64,000 nucleotides of DNA from Variovorax sp. S12S4 (GCF_023195515.1 NZ_JALPKR020000002.1:1713001-1777000); one strand, 5' to 3'. Shown: positions 7,072-17,018, counted from the first letter of the stretch. Numbers and translations are program-made. Notes: generated from the letters alone by a model not told the origin.

Positions 7072-9461
7072 ATGGACGATTCCTCTCCTTCCACCGAACC
7101 GGCGCGCTCCGAACGCTCGATGCGGCTGCGGCGCATTGCGCGGTGGAGCGCCATCGTCGGCGGCTCGGCCGCGCTGGTTGTGCTGGTGGCCGCCGGCGTG
7201 GCGGTGGCCGTCATCTCGCCCCGGCTGCCCGACATCTCGGAGCTTGCCGACTACCGGCCCAAGCTGCCTTTGCGCGTGTATTCGGTCGAAGGCACGCTCA
7301 TCGGCGAATTCGGCGAAGAGCGCCGCACGCTCACGCCCTTTGCCAACATACCCAAGGTGATGAAGGACGCCGTGCTGGCCGTGGAAGACGCGCGCTTCTA
7401 CGACCACGGCGGTGTCGACTACAAGGGCTTTGCGCGCGCGGCGGTGGCCAGCCTGAAGGGTGGCCGCAAGCAGGGCGCCTCGACCATCACCATGCAGGTG
7501 GCGCGCAATGTGTACCTCAGCTCCGAGCGCACGCTGAGCCGCAAGATCTACGAGATCTTGCTGGCCCTGCGGCTCGAGCAGCAGCTCACCAAGGACCAGA
7601 TTCTCGAGATCTACCTGAACCAGATCTACCTGGGCAACCGCGCCTACGGCTTTGCGGCGGCCTCCGAGGCGTATTTCGGCAAGCCGCTGCAGAACATCAC
7701 CACGGCCGAAGCCGCCATGCTGGCCGGCCTGCCGAAGGCGCCCGGCGCCAACAACCCGGTGGCCAACCCGCGGCGCGCCCGCGCGAGGCAGCTTTATGTG
7801 ATCGACCGCATGCAGGAGACCGGCTTCATTACCGCCGAGCAGGCGGCCGAAGCCAAGAAGGAAGAACTGCACCTGCGCGATGCCGCCGATCCGAACCGGC
7901 TGCACGCCGAATACGTGGCCGAAACAGTTCGCCAGATGATGTACGCGCAGTACGGCGACAGCATCTACACCAGCGGCATGAAGGTCTACACGTCGCTGGT
8001 TGCGGCCGACCAGGCGGCGGCCTACAAGTCGCTGCGCAAGGGCATCATGGACTACGAGCGGCGCCAGCCCTACCGCGGGCCCGAGCGCTTCATCGACCTG
8101 CCGGACGACGCCAAGGAAGCCGACGAGGCAGTGGACGACGCGCTGGCCGAGCACCCCGACAACGGCGACGTGATGGCGGCAGTGGTGCTGGAGGCCGGCC
8201 CCAAGGAAATCAAGGCCGTGCGCGCCAACGGCGAAACCGTGCAGATCACAGGCGAAGGCCTGCGGCCCGCGCAATCGGGCCTTGCCGCCAAGGCGCCACC
8301 CAACATCAAGATCCGCCGCGGCGCGGTGATCCGCGTGGCAAAGACACCCAAGAACACCTGGGAGATCACCCAGCTGCCCGAGGTCGAAGGTGCGTTCATC
8401 GCCATGGACCCGCGCACCGGTGCCATCAAGTCGCTGGTGGGCGGCTTCGACTTCGGCAAGAACAAGTTCAACCACGTCACGCAGGCCTGGCGCCAGCCGG
8501 GTTCGAGCTTCTGCCGTTCATCTACTCGGCCGCGCTCGAGAAGGGCTTTACGCCGGCCACCATCGTGAACGATGCGCCGCTGTACTTCGAGCCGAGCACC
8601 CCCGGCGGCCAGCCCTGGGAACCGAAGAACTTCGACGGCGGCTTCGAAGGGCCGATGCCGCTGCGCACCGCGCTGATGAAGTCGAAGAACCTCGTGACGA
8701 TCCGCCTGCTGCAGTCCATCGGCGCGCCGTATGCACAAGACTGGATCACCAAGTTCGGCTTCGACAAGGACAAGCACCCGGCCTACCTGCCGATGGCGCT
8801 CGGCGCCGGATCGGTCACGCCGATGCAGATGGCCACCGCCTATTCGGTGTTTGCCAACGGCGGGTACCGCGTCAATCCGTACCTGGTCACGCGCGTGACC
8901 GACATGCGCGACAAGGTGCTGCTCGAAACCGAACCGCCGGTGCTCGACGAAACCCGCCGCGCCATTCCCGAGCGCAATGCCTTCATCATGGATTCGCTGC
9001 TGCAAAGCGTGGTGAAGGGCGGCACCGCCGCGCGTGCCTACCAGGCGCTCAAGCGCGACGACCTGTTCGGCAAGACGGGTACCACCAACGATTCGTTCGA
9101 CACCTGGTTTGCGGGCTTCCAGCCCACCACGGTGGGCATTGCATGGATCGGCTACGACACGCCGCGCCAGCTGGGCGTGCGCGGCGAAACCGGCGGCAGC
9201 CTGAGCCTGCCGATCTGGATCGGCTACATGCAGACGGCGCTGAAGGGCGTGCCGGTGAGCAAGATTGCCGAGCCCGCGGGTGTCGTCAACATCGACGGCG
9301 AGTGGTACTTCGACGACTTCGCGCCGGGCCGTGGCGTGGCGAGCCTGGGCGTCGAAAACACCGAGGCACCGGCGCCGCCGGCCGAAGAACTCTCGGGCGT
9401 GCCGCTGGGCCCACCGCCGCCGCCCGAAGAGCGCAACCGCATTCTCGAATTCTTCCGGTAA
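7072..9461 (+). pseudogene. mrcA: Class A penicillin-binding protein 1A, frameshifted at the SxxK active site
   Basis: The bifunctional peptidoglycan synthase is split over two frames. The first (7072 to about 8511) has a membrane anchor (24-48), the GT51 domain with AVEDARFYDHGGVD and GASTITMQVARNVYL, and the linker. The second (about 8514-9461) has the rest of the transpeptidase domain, including the KTGTTNDSFDTWFAG motif. The break is after GSSF (TTC ends at 8511). Two bases (TG, 8512-8513) stand where the Lys codon of S478-S-F-K should be, with PFIYSAAL following in the next frame. Joined, the protein would have 796 residues, normal for PBP1A. As written it keeps polymerase but not cross-linking activity. 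It is not a homopolymer site, so it may be a real mutation or a sequence error. Confidence 0.85.
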
Positions 9462-9551
9462 GCACAAGCGCGGGACGGGCGGGCAAAAGAGAGGGCGGTT
9501 CCGGGTCTCTACACTCGGTGCTGCCTTTCGGTCCAACTTCCCCACGCTCTC

Positions 9552-10157
9552 ATGGAAATTCTTACCCTGGTGACGTTGTTCGTCATCGGTGCCTACATCC
9601 TCAGGTCGCGCGAGCAGCGCCAGCGCATCGCGCTGCTCGGAAGCCATCTGGGCAGATACCAGATCGAAAGGCTCATGGAAACCCTCACCGAGGGTTACCT
9701 GCGTTGCCTGGGCGAAGACGACGCCGAACGGCGCCAGCAGATCTGGAGCCTGCTCGATTCCACCGAGGAAAAACTCTCGGGCCAGTTCGACAGCTTTGCC
9801 GCAGCCTTCGCACGGGTCGACGCGGCGGATGCACGCGTGAGCAAGCTGCCCTTCGCCATTCCCTTCGCTCACAAGCTGTTCCCGGCCGCCACCTTCGACC
9901 TGCGCGAGGCGCTCGTGATCCATGCACGCGGCATTTCGGAGGTGATGCGCAACGAAGCGGGCCGCACACCGAAGGCGAAGGCCTTCACCATGTCGGCCGA
10001 GCTGTTCCTGATGCAGCACACCTGCCATTGGTTCTGCAAGTCGAAAACCGTCGCGTCCGCGCGCATGCTGGCGCGGCACAAGACCTCGTACGAGCAACTG
10101 CTGGAAGCAGTGAGCCCGGCCACGCGCCGGGCCTACGGCACGCTCATCGGCCGGTGA
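9552..10157 (+). CDS. Conserved hypothetical protein with N-terminal membrane anchor
   Basis: A 201-residue protein, not recognised. Residues 1-15 are hydrophobic (MEILTLVTLFVIGAYIL), suggesting a short signal anchor, followed by an alpha-helical cytoplasmic or periplasmic part rich in Arg and Glu. It contains the sequence MQHTCHWFCKSK with two Cys and His residues close together, which might bind metal. It lies between the PBP1A gene and the convergent creC gene. No function is proposed. Confidence 0.65.
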   Translation: MEILTLVTLFVIGAYILRSREQRQRIALLGSHLGRYQIERLMETLTEGYLRCLGEDDAERRQQIWSLLDSTEEKLSGQFDSFAAAFARVDAADARVSKLPFAIPFAHKLFPAATFDLREALVIHARGISEVMRNEAGRTPKAKAFTMSAELFLMQHTCHWFCKSKTVASARMLARHKTSYEQLLEAVSPATRRAYGTLIGR

Positions 10158-10173
10158 GCCTTGCCAAGGTCCT

Positions 10174-11631
10174 TCAGTGATGCGAAGAGTGGTGCGATGA
10201 AGGCAAAAGCGGCAAGGTGAGCGTGGCCACCGCGCCGCCGCGTGCCGCATTGCCGAGCTCGATGCGTCCGCGGTGCAGCGCGGCAATCTCTTTCACGAAG
10301 GCCAGGCCCAGGCCCGTGCTTTTCTTCTGGCTGTGCGGCCGCGCCAGCGAATAGAACTTCTGGAAAACCTTTTCCTGCGCGTAGTCCGGAATGCCTGGTC
10401 CGCGGTCGCGCACGGTCACGCGCGCGAGCTTCGAGGTGGTCTCCAGCGTGAGCAGCACCTCGCTGCCCTGCGGTGAAAAATCGATGGCGTTGTCCAGCAG
10501 GTTGCTGACGGCGCGGCGCAGCAGGAACGGATCGCCCTCGGTACTGGCGTCGGTGCGGATGTTCACGCGCACGCCGATGTTGCGCTTGGCCGCGGCAGGC
10601 TGCGCGCTGAGGGCGACGTCCTCGATCAGCGCGGCCAGCGCCACCGGCTCGGTGCGGTCGAGGCCGCGCCGCGTTTCGAGCGCGGTGAGCTCCATCATGC
10701 GGTCGACGATTTCCTGGATGCGCTGCGTTTCACGTTCGATGTTCTTCAGGAAGCGCTCACGCTCCACATGCGGCATCGACGGCTCCTGCAGCAGCTCGGC
10801 CGCGCCGCGAATTGCCGAAAGCGGGCTCTTCACTTCATGCGTGAAGGTCTGCACGTAGTCGGCCACGTAGTTGCGGCCCGTGAGCGCATCGCGCATTTCG
10901 CTGAAGCCGGTGCGCACCGCATCGACCGCGCGCCGCGCCATGCGCGAAACGCTCAATTTTTTCTGGGCGCGTACCCAGGTCCAGTAGTCCGATATCAACC
11001 CGAACGGCCGTACCAGCCAGACCGAGACGATCACCGCCAGCAGCAGCAGCGCCAGGCCAGAACCCACGCCCACCCACAGCGTGCGGGCGCGCGCGTCTTC
11101 CACGAACTGGCCGAAGCTCTGCACCGGCTTGCCGACGCTGACCATGCCGACGATTTCGTTGTTCCAGCGGATCGGCGCGCCCACGTACATCACCGACGTG
11201 CGCGGGTCGCCGTCGACGTCGCGCGAGGTGCGCGCGCCGTACAGCCCCGCGAGCGTGCGGTTCACGTCGCTCCACTGCGAGTAGTCGGCACCCAGGTGCC
11301 TGCCGAGCGAATCGAACATCACACGGCCGCTGCGGTCGGTCACGTACACGCGCAGTTCGACGCGGTTCTTGTGCAGGTTGTAGATCTGGGCCGAAAACTC
11401 GCGCGCATACACCGTGCGAAACAGGGGTTCGAGCCGCGCCGTGTTGATGGCGCCCGCAATCACGTCCTGCTCGACCAGGCTGGCAATCAGCTGCGAGGTC
11501 TCGACCAGCGATTCCTCGGCCGATTCGCGGTAGCGCGGGTCGATGTCGGACACCACGCGGTAGAGCAGGAACGCGATGCCCGCCGTGTAGATCAGCAGGA
11601 TGCCGATGAATATTCGCGTGCGCCGGCTCAC
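10174..11631 (-). CDS. creC: Two-component sensor histidine kinase CreC
   Basis: A 485-residue sensor kinase. An N-terminal membrane helix (about 7-27), a periplasmic CreC-type sensor domain (28-185) and a second membrane helix (about 186-208) are followed by a HAMP-like linker. The H-box has His265 in QTFTHEVKSPLSAI. The N, G1 and G2 ATP-binding motifs appear as NLLDNAIDFS, DRGPGIP and STGLGLAFVKE. It phosphorylates CreB. The gene overlaps creB by 4 bases, so the pair is co-translated. The C-terminus is His/Ser-rich (SSHHSSHH), which is unusual but short. Confidence 0.9.
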   Translation of the reverse strand: MSRRTRIFIGILLIYTAGIAFLLYRVVSDIDPRYRESAEESLVETSQLIASLVEQDVIAGAINTARLEPLFRTVYAREFSAQIYNLHKNRVELRVYVTDRSGRVMFDSLGRHLGADYSQWSDVNRTLAGLYGARTSRDVDGDPRTSVMYVGAPIRWNNEIVGMVSVGKPVQSFGQFVEDARARTLWVGVGSGLALLLLAVIVSVWLVRPFGLISDYWTWVRAQKKLSVSRMARRAVDAVRTGFSEMRDALTGRNYVADYVQTFTHEVKSPLSAIRGAAELLQEPSMPHVERERFLKNIERETQRIQEIVDRMMELTALETRRGLDRTEPVALAALIEDVALSAQPAAAKRNIGVRVNIRTDASTEGDPFLLRRAVSNLLDNAIDFSPQGSEVLLTLETTSKLARVTVRDRGPGIPDYAQEKVFQKFYSLARPHSQKKSTGLGLAFVKEIAALHRGRIELGNAARGGAVATLTLPLLPSSHHSSHH

Positions 11632-12410
11632 GGCGTCCGGGGCAATTCTTCGTTCAACGCGTAGCCGGTGCCGCGCAGCGTGCGGATCGGCTCCACATCG
11701 GGCGCCACCGCCTTGAGCTTGGCGCGCAGCGTTTTCACATGCGCGTCGACCGTGCGGTCGAAGCTGTCGCTCGCATCGTCCCAGACCAGTTGCAGCAACT
11801 CATCGCGCGTGAAAACACGGCCCGGCCGCTGCACCAGGAGCCGAAGCAGGCCGTATTCGTAGCGCGAGAGCTCGAGCAGCCGTCCGTAGTAGCGGATCTG
11901 CATGCGCTCGTTGTCCAGCGCAAACGGCGTTGCGGGTGGCTGGGAGCTCGCAGGAGCTGCCGCGCCCGGAATTTGAGGGGGACCCCCGTTGTTTGCTGCC
12001 GCGGGGCCTCCAGGGGCCGCTCGCGCGCTGCGCCGCAGGATGGTGCGCACCCGCGCCACCAGTTCACGCGGCGAAAACGGCTTGGCAATGTAGTCGTCGG
12101 CACCGAGCTCCAGCCCGACCACACGGTCGATTTCGTCGCTTCTTGCGGTGAGAAACAGCATCGGCACCTCGGCGCCGCCCTGCGACTGGTTCAGCGCGCG
12201 CAGGCGCTTGAAGAGCTCGAATCCGTTGAGGTCGGGCAGGCCGACGTCCAGTATGGCCAGCGCCGGCGGCTCCTGTGCGAACTGCGCGATGGCTTCCTCG
12301 GCCGTTGCGCACCAGACCGGCGTGAAGCCATCGCTCTTCAGGACGTATTGCAGCGTGTCGGCAATGCCCGATTCGTCTTCGGCGATCAGGATCCGGGGTT
12401 TGAAACTCAT
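11628..12410 (-). CDS. creB: Two-component response regulator CreB
   Basis: A 260-residue OmpR/PhoB-type regulator from ATG 12410. The longer frame from 12476 adds a non-conserved stretch. The receiver domain (1-120) has the acidic pocket AEDE and phospho-acceptor Asp55 in AILDVGLPD, plus Lys in IAKPFSP. A Pro/Ala/Gly-rich linker of about 40 residues, longer than in E. coli CreB, joins the winged-helix DNA-binding domain, which ends with RTLRGTGYALNEE. It should bind the tag upstream of creD. creB and creC share ATGA at 11628-11631. Upstream is the origin-like region. Confidence 0.88.
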   Translation of the reverse strand: MSFKPRILIAEDESGIADTLQYVLKSDGFTPVWCATAEEAIAQFAQEPPALAILDVGLPDLNGFELFKRLRALNQSQGGAEVPMLFLTARSDEIDRVVGLELGADDYIAKPFSPRELVARVRTILRRSARAAPGGPAAANNGGPPQIPGAAAPASSQPPATPFALDNERMQIRYYGRLLELSRYEYGLLRLLVQRPGRVFTRDELLQLVWDDASDSFDRTVDAHVKTLRAKLKAVAPDVEPIRTLRGTGYALNEELPRTP

Positions 12411-12525
12411 CCCCTGGATGTTAGCGAGGGGGCGCCGCCCGGCGAGGCTGGTTTTGTGGCGTGGCGCCGAGGACACGGCGCGGCCTTTCGAGGTCTTTTT
12501 TTCCGGCGCGGCGTTGGCTCTGTAT

Positions 12526-12886
12526 CTTCTTCTTATCTCTCTTATTCAAATTAGTAGTAGTAGATAAGGGTCGCACCTGTCTGTGGACATGCCGCTTTTT
12601 TCCTTGTGTGACAGTCACTTGTCATACCTCTGTCACTGTGCGCAGCCGCGCTTCCGTGCTGTCGCGCCAAAAGGAACAACATTGGCCGGCGCGTCCGCCC
12701 TGTGGATAACCGCCTGCTTGTGCCAGAACTCTCCCCAGAGTTGTCCTTTGACAGGGTTCCGGAATTCTGCGAAAGGCGGTTTCCGGCGCAAGAAATTCAT
12801 TGCCGCTTATTTAGGCAGACTGTAGATTTGCCTTGTAAATCAAACACTTAGCTTTCTCCTACAAAGAAGTGCGAGTGTTATCCACA
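12526..12886. other. Replication-origin-like region with DnaA boxes and DnaA-trio
   Basis: The 567-base gap between creB and the next gene holds a dense set of origin-type signals. A pyrimidine-rich AT tract (12526-12551) is followed by four TAG trinucleotides (12552-12563), then ATAAG. A GC-richer spacer leads to TGTGGACAT (12582-12590, two mismatches to a DnaA box). Perfect DnaA boxes follow: TGTGGATAA at 12701-12709 and TTATCCACA at 12878-12886. This order (AT-rich, TAG repeats, GC spacer, DnaA box) matches the basal unwinding element described for bacterial oriC. An inverted repeat GTGACAG/CTGTCAC lies at 12608-12636. dnaA itself is not in the window. It could be the chromosomal origin, a second cluster or a DnaA-regulated promoter region. 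Confidence 0.6.
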
Positions 12887-12977
12887 GAGTTGCCCAAGCT
12901 TTGTGGGGAGAACCGCAGCGGAACCTTCGCGCGCGGCGCCGAACGAACTTTGTCTTTCAACCAGCGGAATTTCCAAC

Positions 12978-13940
12978 GTGACACCTACCGAAACCAAGGC
13001 CATCGTGACCCTCAGCCTCCTGGCTGCCTTTGTCGACGGCGAAAAGCACGAGCGCGAACGCGCGGAAATCAAGCGCATTGCCGAAGGCCTTTCGCAGGCG
13101 GATGGCGTGAACCTGCCCACGCTCTACCAGGACGTGCTGATGAAGCGCGTCTCGCTGGCTTCGGTGGCCGGCGAGCTGCAAAGCACCGAATCGAAGCAGC
13201 TGGCCTATGAAATGGCGGTGTGCGTGTGCGATGCGGACGGCACGCAATCGGAAGCGGAGCGCATGTTCCTGGCCGACGTGCGCACCTCGCTCGGGCTGGA
13301 TGCCTCGGCCGCCCAGTTCTCGCGCCAGGCAGAAGAAATTGCCGCGGTTCCGGTGGCGGCCACCAGTGCCGCAGCGGCAGCAGCGCCCGTGCCTACGGCC
13401 GGTGCCGTGGCTGCGCAATTGCCCGACAGCGCCGAGCTCGACAAATCGATTCTCAACGCGGCCATCCTCAACGGCGCGCTCGAACTGCTGCCGGAAACGC
13501 TCTCGACCATGGCGATCATTCCGCTGCAGATGAAACTGGTCTACCGCATCGGCAAGGCTCATGGCTACGAGCTCGACAGCGGCCACGTCAAGGATTTCTT
13601 GGCGACGGTCGGCGTGGGCCTGACTTCGCAGTACCTGGAGCAGGCGGGGCGCAAGCTGCTCGGCGGCCTGCTCGGCAAGATGGGCGGCGGCATGCTGCGC
13701 GGCCTCGGCAACCAGGCGGTGAGTTCGGGCATGAGCTTCGCATCGACCTATGCGCTGGGGCACGTGGCCAAGCGCTACTACGCCGGCGGCCGCACGCTCT
13801 CCACGCAGATGCTGAAGGACGCCTTCGCGGGCGTGATGCAGGAAGGCAAGGGCCTGCAGACCCAATACCTGCCCGCCATCCAGGAAAAAGCCCGCACGCT
13901 CGACGCCGGCAAGGTGCTGTCGCTCGTCAGAGGAGCCTGA
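12978..13940 (+). CDS. TerB/DUF533-like protein with YcjF-type C-terminal part
   Basis: A 320-residue protein from GTG 12978 (GGAA 9 bases before). Residues 1-115 resemble TerB-like tellurite-resistance domains, with acidic helices of the type FVDGEKHERERAEI and CVCDADGTQSEAERMFL. An Ala/Pro-rich linker (about 120-150) leads to a hydrophobic, glycine-rich C-terminal region (about 210-280) similar to YcjF/DUF697 membrane-associated domains. No operon partner is close. The role is unknown; TerB domains are usually linked to metal or stress sensing at membranes. It starts 91 bases after the last DnaA box. Confidence 0.6.
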   Translation: MTPTETKAIVTLSLLAAFVDGEKHERERAEIKRIAEGLSQADGVNLPTLYQDVLMKRVSLASVAGELQSTESKQLAYEMAVCVCDADGTQSEAERMFLADVRTSLGLDASAAQFSRQAEEIAAVPVAATSAAAAAAPVPTAGAVAAQLPDSAELDKSILNAAILNGALELLPETLSTMAIIPLQMKLVYRIGKAHGYELDSGHVKDFLATVGVGLTSQYLEQAGRKLLGGLLGKMGGGMLRGLGNQAVSSGMSFASTYALGHVAKRYYAGGRTLSTQMLKDAFAGVMQEGKGLQTQYLPAIQEKARTLDAGKVLSLVRGA

Positions 13941-13961
13941 GTATTTTCCAGGAACACCGTG

Positions 13962-14042
13962 GAACCGGCTTTGCCGGGCCACTGGTGTTGCCCCCGGCGA
14001 GGGGGTGGCGCAGCGACACGAAGTGCGCGAAGCCTGGGGGAG
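13962..14042. repeat. Extragenic repeat-like segment with hairpin
   Basis: The space between the TerB-like gene and cueR holds a GC-rich segment with a hairpin CCCCC (13991-13995) GGCGA GGGGG (14001-14005), followed by GGCGCAGCGACACGAAGTGC. Segments of this kind recur between genes in Comamonadaceae genomes as far as I recall, but no second full copy is in this window, so the repeat status is an inference. It could also serve as a transcription barrier between the two convergent genes. Confidence 0.4.
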
Positions 14043-14045
14043 AGC

Positions 14046-14453
14046 CTATTTAGCCAAGTCGTCCAGGATGGGGCAGTCGGGGCGCGCGTCGCCATGGCAG
14101 CAATGCACCAAGTGCGCGAGCGTGCTACGCATCGATTGCATGTCGGCAATGCGCTGCTCCAGTTCGTCCAGGTGCTTTTGCGCCACGCGCTTCACGCTCG
14201 AGCTGGTACGCCGGCGGTTGTGCCACAGCCCGACGAGCTCGGCAATTTCTTCCATCGAAAAACCAAGGTCGCGCGAGCGCTTGATGAAGCGCAGCGTGTG
14301 GATGTCGGCATCGCCGTACTGCCGGTAGCCGCTTTCGGTGCGCGGCACGGCGGGCAGGAGGCCCAGGCCTTCGTAGTGCCGAACCATGCGCGCGGAAACA
14401 CCTGAAAGCCTTGCAGCCTCGCCGATGGAGACGGTTCCGAAGCTGTTGCTCAT
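14046..14453 (-). CDS. cueR: Copper-responsive MerR-family regulator CueR
   Basis: A 135-residue MerR-family activator. The winged-helix domain begins SIGEAARLSGVSARMVRHYE, followed by a dimerisation helix. The C-terminal metal loop HCCHGDARPDCPIL has Cys119 and Cys127 spaced by eight, as in E. coli CueR (Cys112/Cys120), with an extra Cys118. It senses Cu(I) and remodels a promoter with a long spacer. Its start overlaps the copZ stop by 4 bases, so copZ-cueR is an operon. A matching promoter lies before copA. Confidence 0.88.
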   Translation of the reverse strand: MSNSFGTVSIGEAARLSGVSARMVRHYEGLGLLPAVPRTESGYRQYGDADIHTLRFIKRSRDLGFSMEEIAELVGLWHNRRRTSSSVKRVAQKHLDELEQRIADMQSMRSTLAHLVHCCHGDARPDCPILDDLAK

Positions 14454-14644
14454 TGCACCTTGTACCCGGCGTTCTCGATCGCGGCGACAATGTCCTGCCG
14501 CGGCTGCGTGCTCAGCACATCGACGTGGCCGGTTTCAAGATCCACCGTCACCTGCGCCTTGGGGTCGATGGTTTGCACCGCGTTCTGCACCGCGCTCACG
14601 CAATGGCCGCAGCTCATGCCCGAGACCTGGAATTTCTGGCTCAT
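14450..14644 (-). CDS. copZ: Copper chaperone, heavy-metal-associated domain
   Basis: A 64-residue single HMA domain protein with the Cu(I)-binding motif GMSCGHC (Cys12 and Cys15). It carries cytoplasmic Cu(I) and hands it to CopA or CueR. It has a strong ribosome site (AGGAG before ATG) and overlaps cueR by 4 bases. Length and fold match CopZ/Atx1-like chaperones. Confidence 0.9.
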   Translation of the reverse strand: MSQKFQVSGMSCGHCVSAVQNAVQTIDPKAQVTVDLETGHVDVLSTQPRQDIVAAIENAGYKVQ

Positions 14645-14740
14645 CTTTGTTGCTCCTGTTGAGAAGTTGAATCAAGGAAGCCGCCAGTTTGAACCCTCTC
14701 ACGATGTCAATGTCCAGCGCAGGGGCACTGTGCTTTCGGC

Positions 14741-14771
14741 TTGACCTTGCCATGATGTGAGGCTTTACCTT
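14741..14771 (+). promoter_or_regulatory. CueR-type promoter of copA
   Basis: TTGACC at 14741-14746 is followed by a 19-base spacer and TACCTT at 14766-14771, the stretched spacing typical of MerR-family promoters. The spacer contains the imperfect dyad ACCTTGCC...GAGGCTTTACC, which aligns well with the E. coli copA promoter bound by CueR. It points toward copA. Transcription would begin near 14778, which coincides with an upstream ATG and so favours the copA start at 14811. Confidence 0.7.
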
Positions 14772-14810
14772 CGGTGCATGGACAATCTGCAGTACTACCC
14801 CTTGAACCCC

Positions 14811-17018
14811 ATGAGCACCCTGGATCTTTCTGTCGGCGGCATGACCTGCGCATCGTGCGTGATGCGCGTGGAGCGCGCGCTCAAGAGCGTGCCCGGCGTG
14901 CAGGACGTGAGCGTGAACCTGGCCACCGAATCGGCCCGCGTGGTGGCGGCCGATGGTGAAGACATGGATGCGCGCCTGCGCCGCGCCGTGCGCGCCGCGG
15001 GCTACGAGCCACGCGCGGCCGGCAATGCGGCCGAAGAAGCCGCGGCGGTGTCGCCCTGGCACGGCTTCGGCCCTGTGGGCATCGGCCTCTTGCTCTCGAT
15101 ACCGTTGCTGGCGCCTATGCTGGGGCAACCCTTCGGCCAGGACTGGATGCTTCCGCCCTGGGTGCAGTTGCTGCTGGCGGCGCCGGTGCAGTTCTGGCTT
15201 GGCGCTCGGTTCTATCGCGCGGGCTGGCATGCCGCAAAGGCCCGCACCGGCAACATGGACCTGCTGGTGGCGCTCGGCACCAGCGCGGCCTTCGGGCTGT
15301 CGCTCTGGCTCTGGTGGCGCGCGGCCACGGGCGAGCACGCGGGGCATGGCGCTGTACCTCACCTCTACTTCGAGGCGTCGGCCGTGGTGATCACGCTGGT
15401 GCTGCTCGGAAAATGGCTGGAAGCGCGCGCCAAACGGCAGGCCACATCCGCCATTCGCGCGCTGCAGCAACTGCGGCCCGAAATTGCGCACCTCGTCGGC
15501 CAGCGTGGTGAAACCGATGTGCCGCTGGCCGAAGTGATGGTGGGCGACCGGCTTGCGGTGCGGCCGGGTGAACGCGTGCCGGCCGATGCGCGCGTGATCG
15601 AAGGGCGCTCCGAAGTCGATGAATCGATGCTCACCGGCGAGCCGCTGCCGGTGGCCAAGGGTCCCGGCGATGCGCTGACGGGCGGCGCCGTCAACGGCGA
15701 CGGCCGCATGGTCGTCGAAGTGAGCGCGGTGGGTGCCGAAAGCGTGCTGGCGCGCATCATCCGCCTGGTTGAAGACGCGCAGGCCGCGAAGGCGCCGATC
15801 CAGCGGCTGGTGGACCAGGTCGCGGCGGTGTTCGTGCCCGTGGTGCTGTTGATTGCGCTCGCCACGCTGGTGGGCTGGCTGCTCGCGGGCGCCGGCATCG
15901 AGATTGCGATGATCCATGCGGTGGCCGTGCTGGTTATCGCGTGTCCTTGTGCGCTGGGCCTCGCGACGCCTGTCGCGGTAATGGCCGGAACCGGTGTGGC
16001 GGCGCGCCGCGGCATTCTCATCAAGGATGCGCGGGCGCTGGAACTTGCCCACAAGGTCGACACCGTGGCCTTCGACAAGACCGGCACGCTGACCCTGGGC
16101 CGCCCGGTGCTGACAGCGCTGATTCCCGCGGGAGACCTTGGCGACGAAGCCGGATTGCTGGCAACGGCAGCGAGTTTGCAAAGTGGCAGCGAGCATCCGC
16201 TCGCGCGTGCCGTATCGGCGGCTGCGGCGCAGCGCGGCTTGCCGGTGCCGGCCCTGGGCGCCATGCAGGCAATGCCGGGCCGCGGCGTGCGCGGTGAAGT
16301 GAATGGCGAGAGCTGGGCCATTGCAAGCCTGCGCTGGTGTGCCGAACTGGGCGTTGTTCCCGACGCTGCGGCGGTCGAGCGCCTGCATGCGCAGGGTGCC
16401 ACCGTGTCGGCGCTGCTGCGCTTCGATGCGGCGGGCGCTGCGCAGGTACAGGCGCTGCTGGCCTTTGCCGACGAGCCGAAGCCCGAGGCTGCGCAAGCGG
16501 TTCGCACATTGCGTGCACGGGGCCTGCGCGTGGTGATGATCTCGGGCGACAACGAGCGTGCGGCGCAAGCCATGGCGGCGCGGCTGGGCATTGCCGCCGC
16601 GGATGTGCGTGCCGACGTTCTGCCGGCCGACAAGGCGGCGCAGGTCAGTGCACTGCGCAACGACGGCCATGTGGTCGCGATGGTCGGCGATGGCGCCAAC
16701 GACGCACCCGCATTGGCCGCGGCCGATGTGGGCATTGCAATGGCGCCTTCGGGCGGCGGTACCGACGTGGCCATGGAAGCCGCGGGCATCACGCTGATGC
16801 GCGGCGACCTGGCGCTGGTAGCGCAGGCACTCGACCTTTCGGCACGCACGGTGGCAAAGATCAGGCAGAACCTTTTCTGGGCCTTTGCCTACAACCTGGC
16901 CGGCATTCCGCTCGCGGCCTTCGGGCTGCTGAGCCCCGTGGTGGCGGGCGCGGCCATGGCGCTGTCGAGCGTCAGCGTGATGGCCAACGCGCTGCTGTTG
17001 CGGCGCTGGAGGCCTTGA
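14811..17018 (+). CDS. copA: Cu(I)-exporting P1B-type ATPase CopA
   Basis: A 735-residue copper pump from ATG 14811. ATG 14778 is in frame but probably falls at the transcription start. One N-terminal HMA domain has GGMTCASC (Cys13, Cys16). Eight membrane helices include the Cu(I)-binding CPC in [13 protein letters not shown]. The actuator has MLTGEPLPV, the phosphorylation site is AFDKTGTLT, and the hinge is [13 protein letters not shown]. It exports Cu(I) from the cytoplasm to the periplasm using ATP. It diverges from copZ-cueR and is preceded by a CueR-type promoter. It has only one HMA domain, normal for this group. Confidence 0.93.
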   Translation: MSTLDLSVGGMTCASCVMRVERALKSVPGVQDVSVNLATESARVVAADGEDMDARLRRAVRAAGYEPRAAGNAAEEAAAVSPWHGFGPVGIGLLLSIPLLAPMLGQPFGQDWMLPPWVQLLLAAPVQFWLGARFYRAGWHAAKARTGNMDLLVALGTSAAFGLSLWLWWRAATGEHAGHGAVPHLYFEASAVVITLVLLGKWLEARAKRQATSAIRALQQLRPEIAHLVGQRGETDVPLAEVMVGDRLAVRPGERVPADARVIEGRSEVDESMLTGEPLPVAKGPGDALTGGAVNGDGRMVVEVSAVGAESVLARIIRLVEDAQAAKAPIQRLVDQVAAVFVPVVLLIALATLVGWLLAGAGIEIAMIHAVAVLVIACPCALGLATPVAVMAGTGVAARRGILIKDARALELAHKVDTVAFDKTGTLTLGRPVLTALIPAGDLGDEAGLLATAASLQSGSEHPLARAVSAAAAQRGLPVPALGAMQAMPGRGVRGEVNGESWAIASLRWCAELGVVPDAAAVERLHAQGATVSALLRFDAAGAAQVQALLAFADEPKPEAAQAVRTLRARGLRVVMISGDNERAAQAMAARLGIAAADVRADVLPADKAAQVSALRNDGHVVAMVGDGANDAPALAAADVGIAMAPSGGGTDVAMEAAGITLMRGDLALVAQALDLSARTVAKIRQNLFWAFAYNLAGIPLAAFGLLSPVVAGAAMALSSVSVMANALLLRRWRP

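Noticed and set aside
12583..12825. An 80-residue plus-strand frame in the origin-like gap
   Set aside because: No ribosome site or protein features; it runs through DnaA-box sequence and codes for irregular composition.
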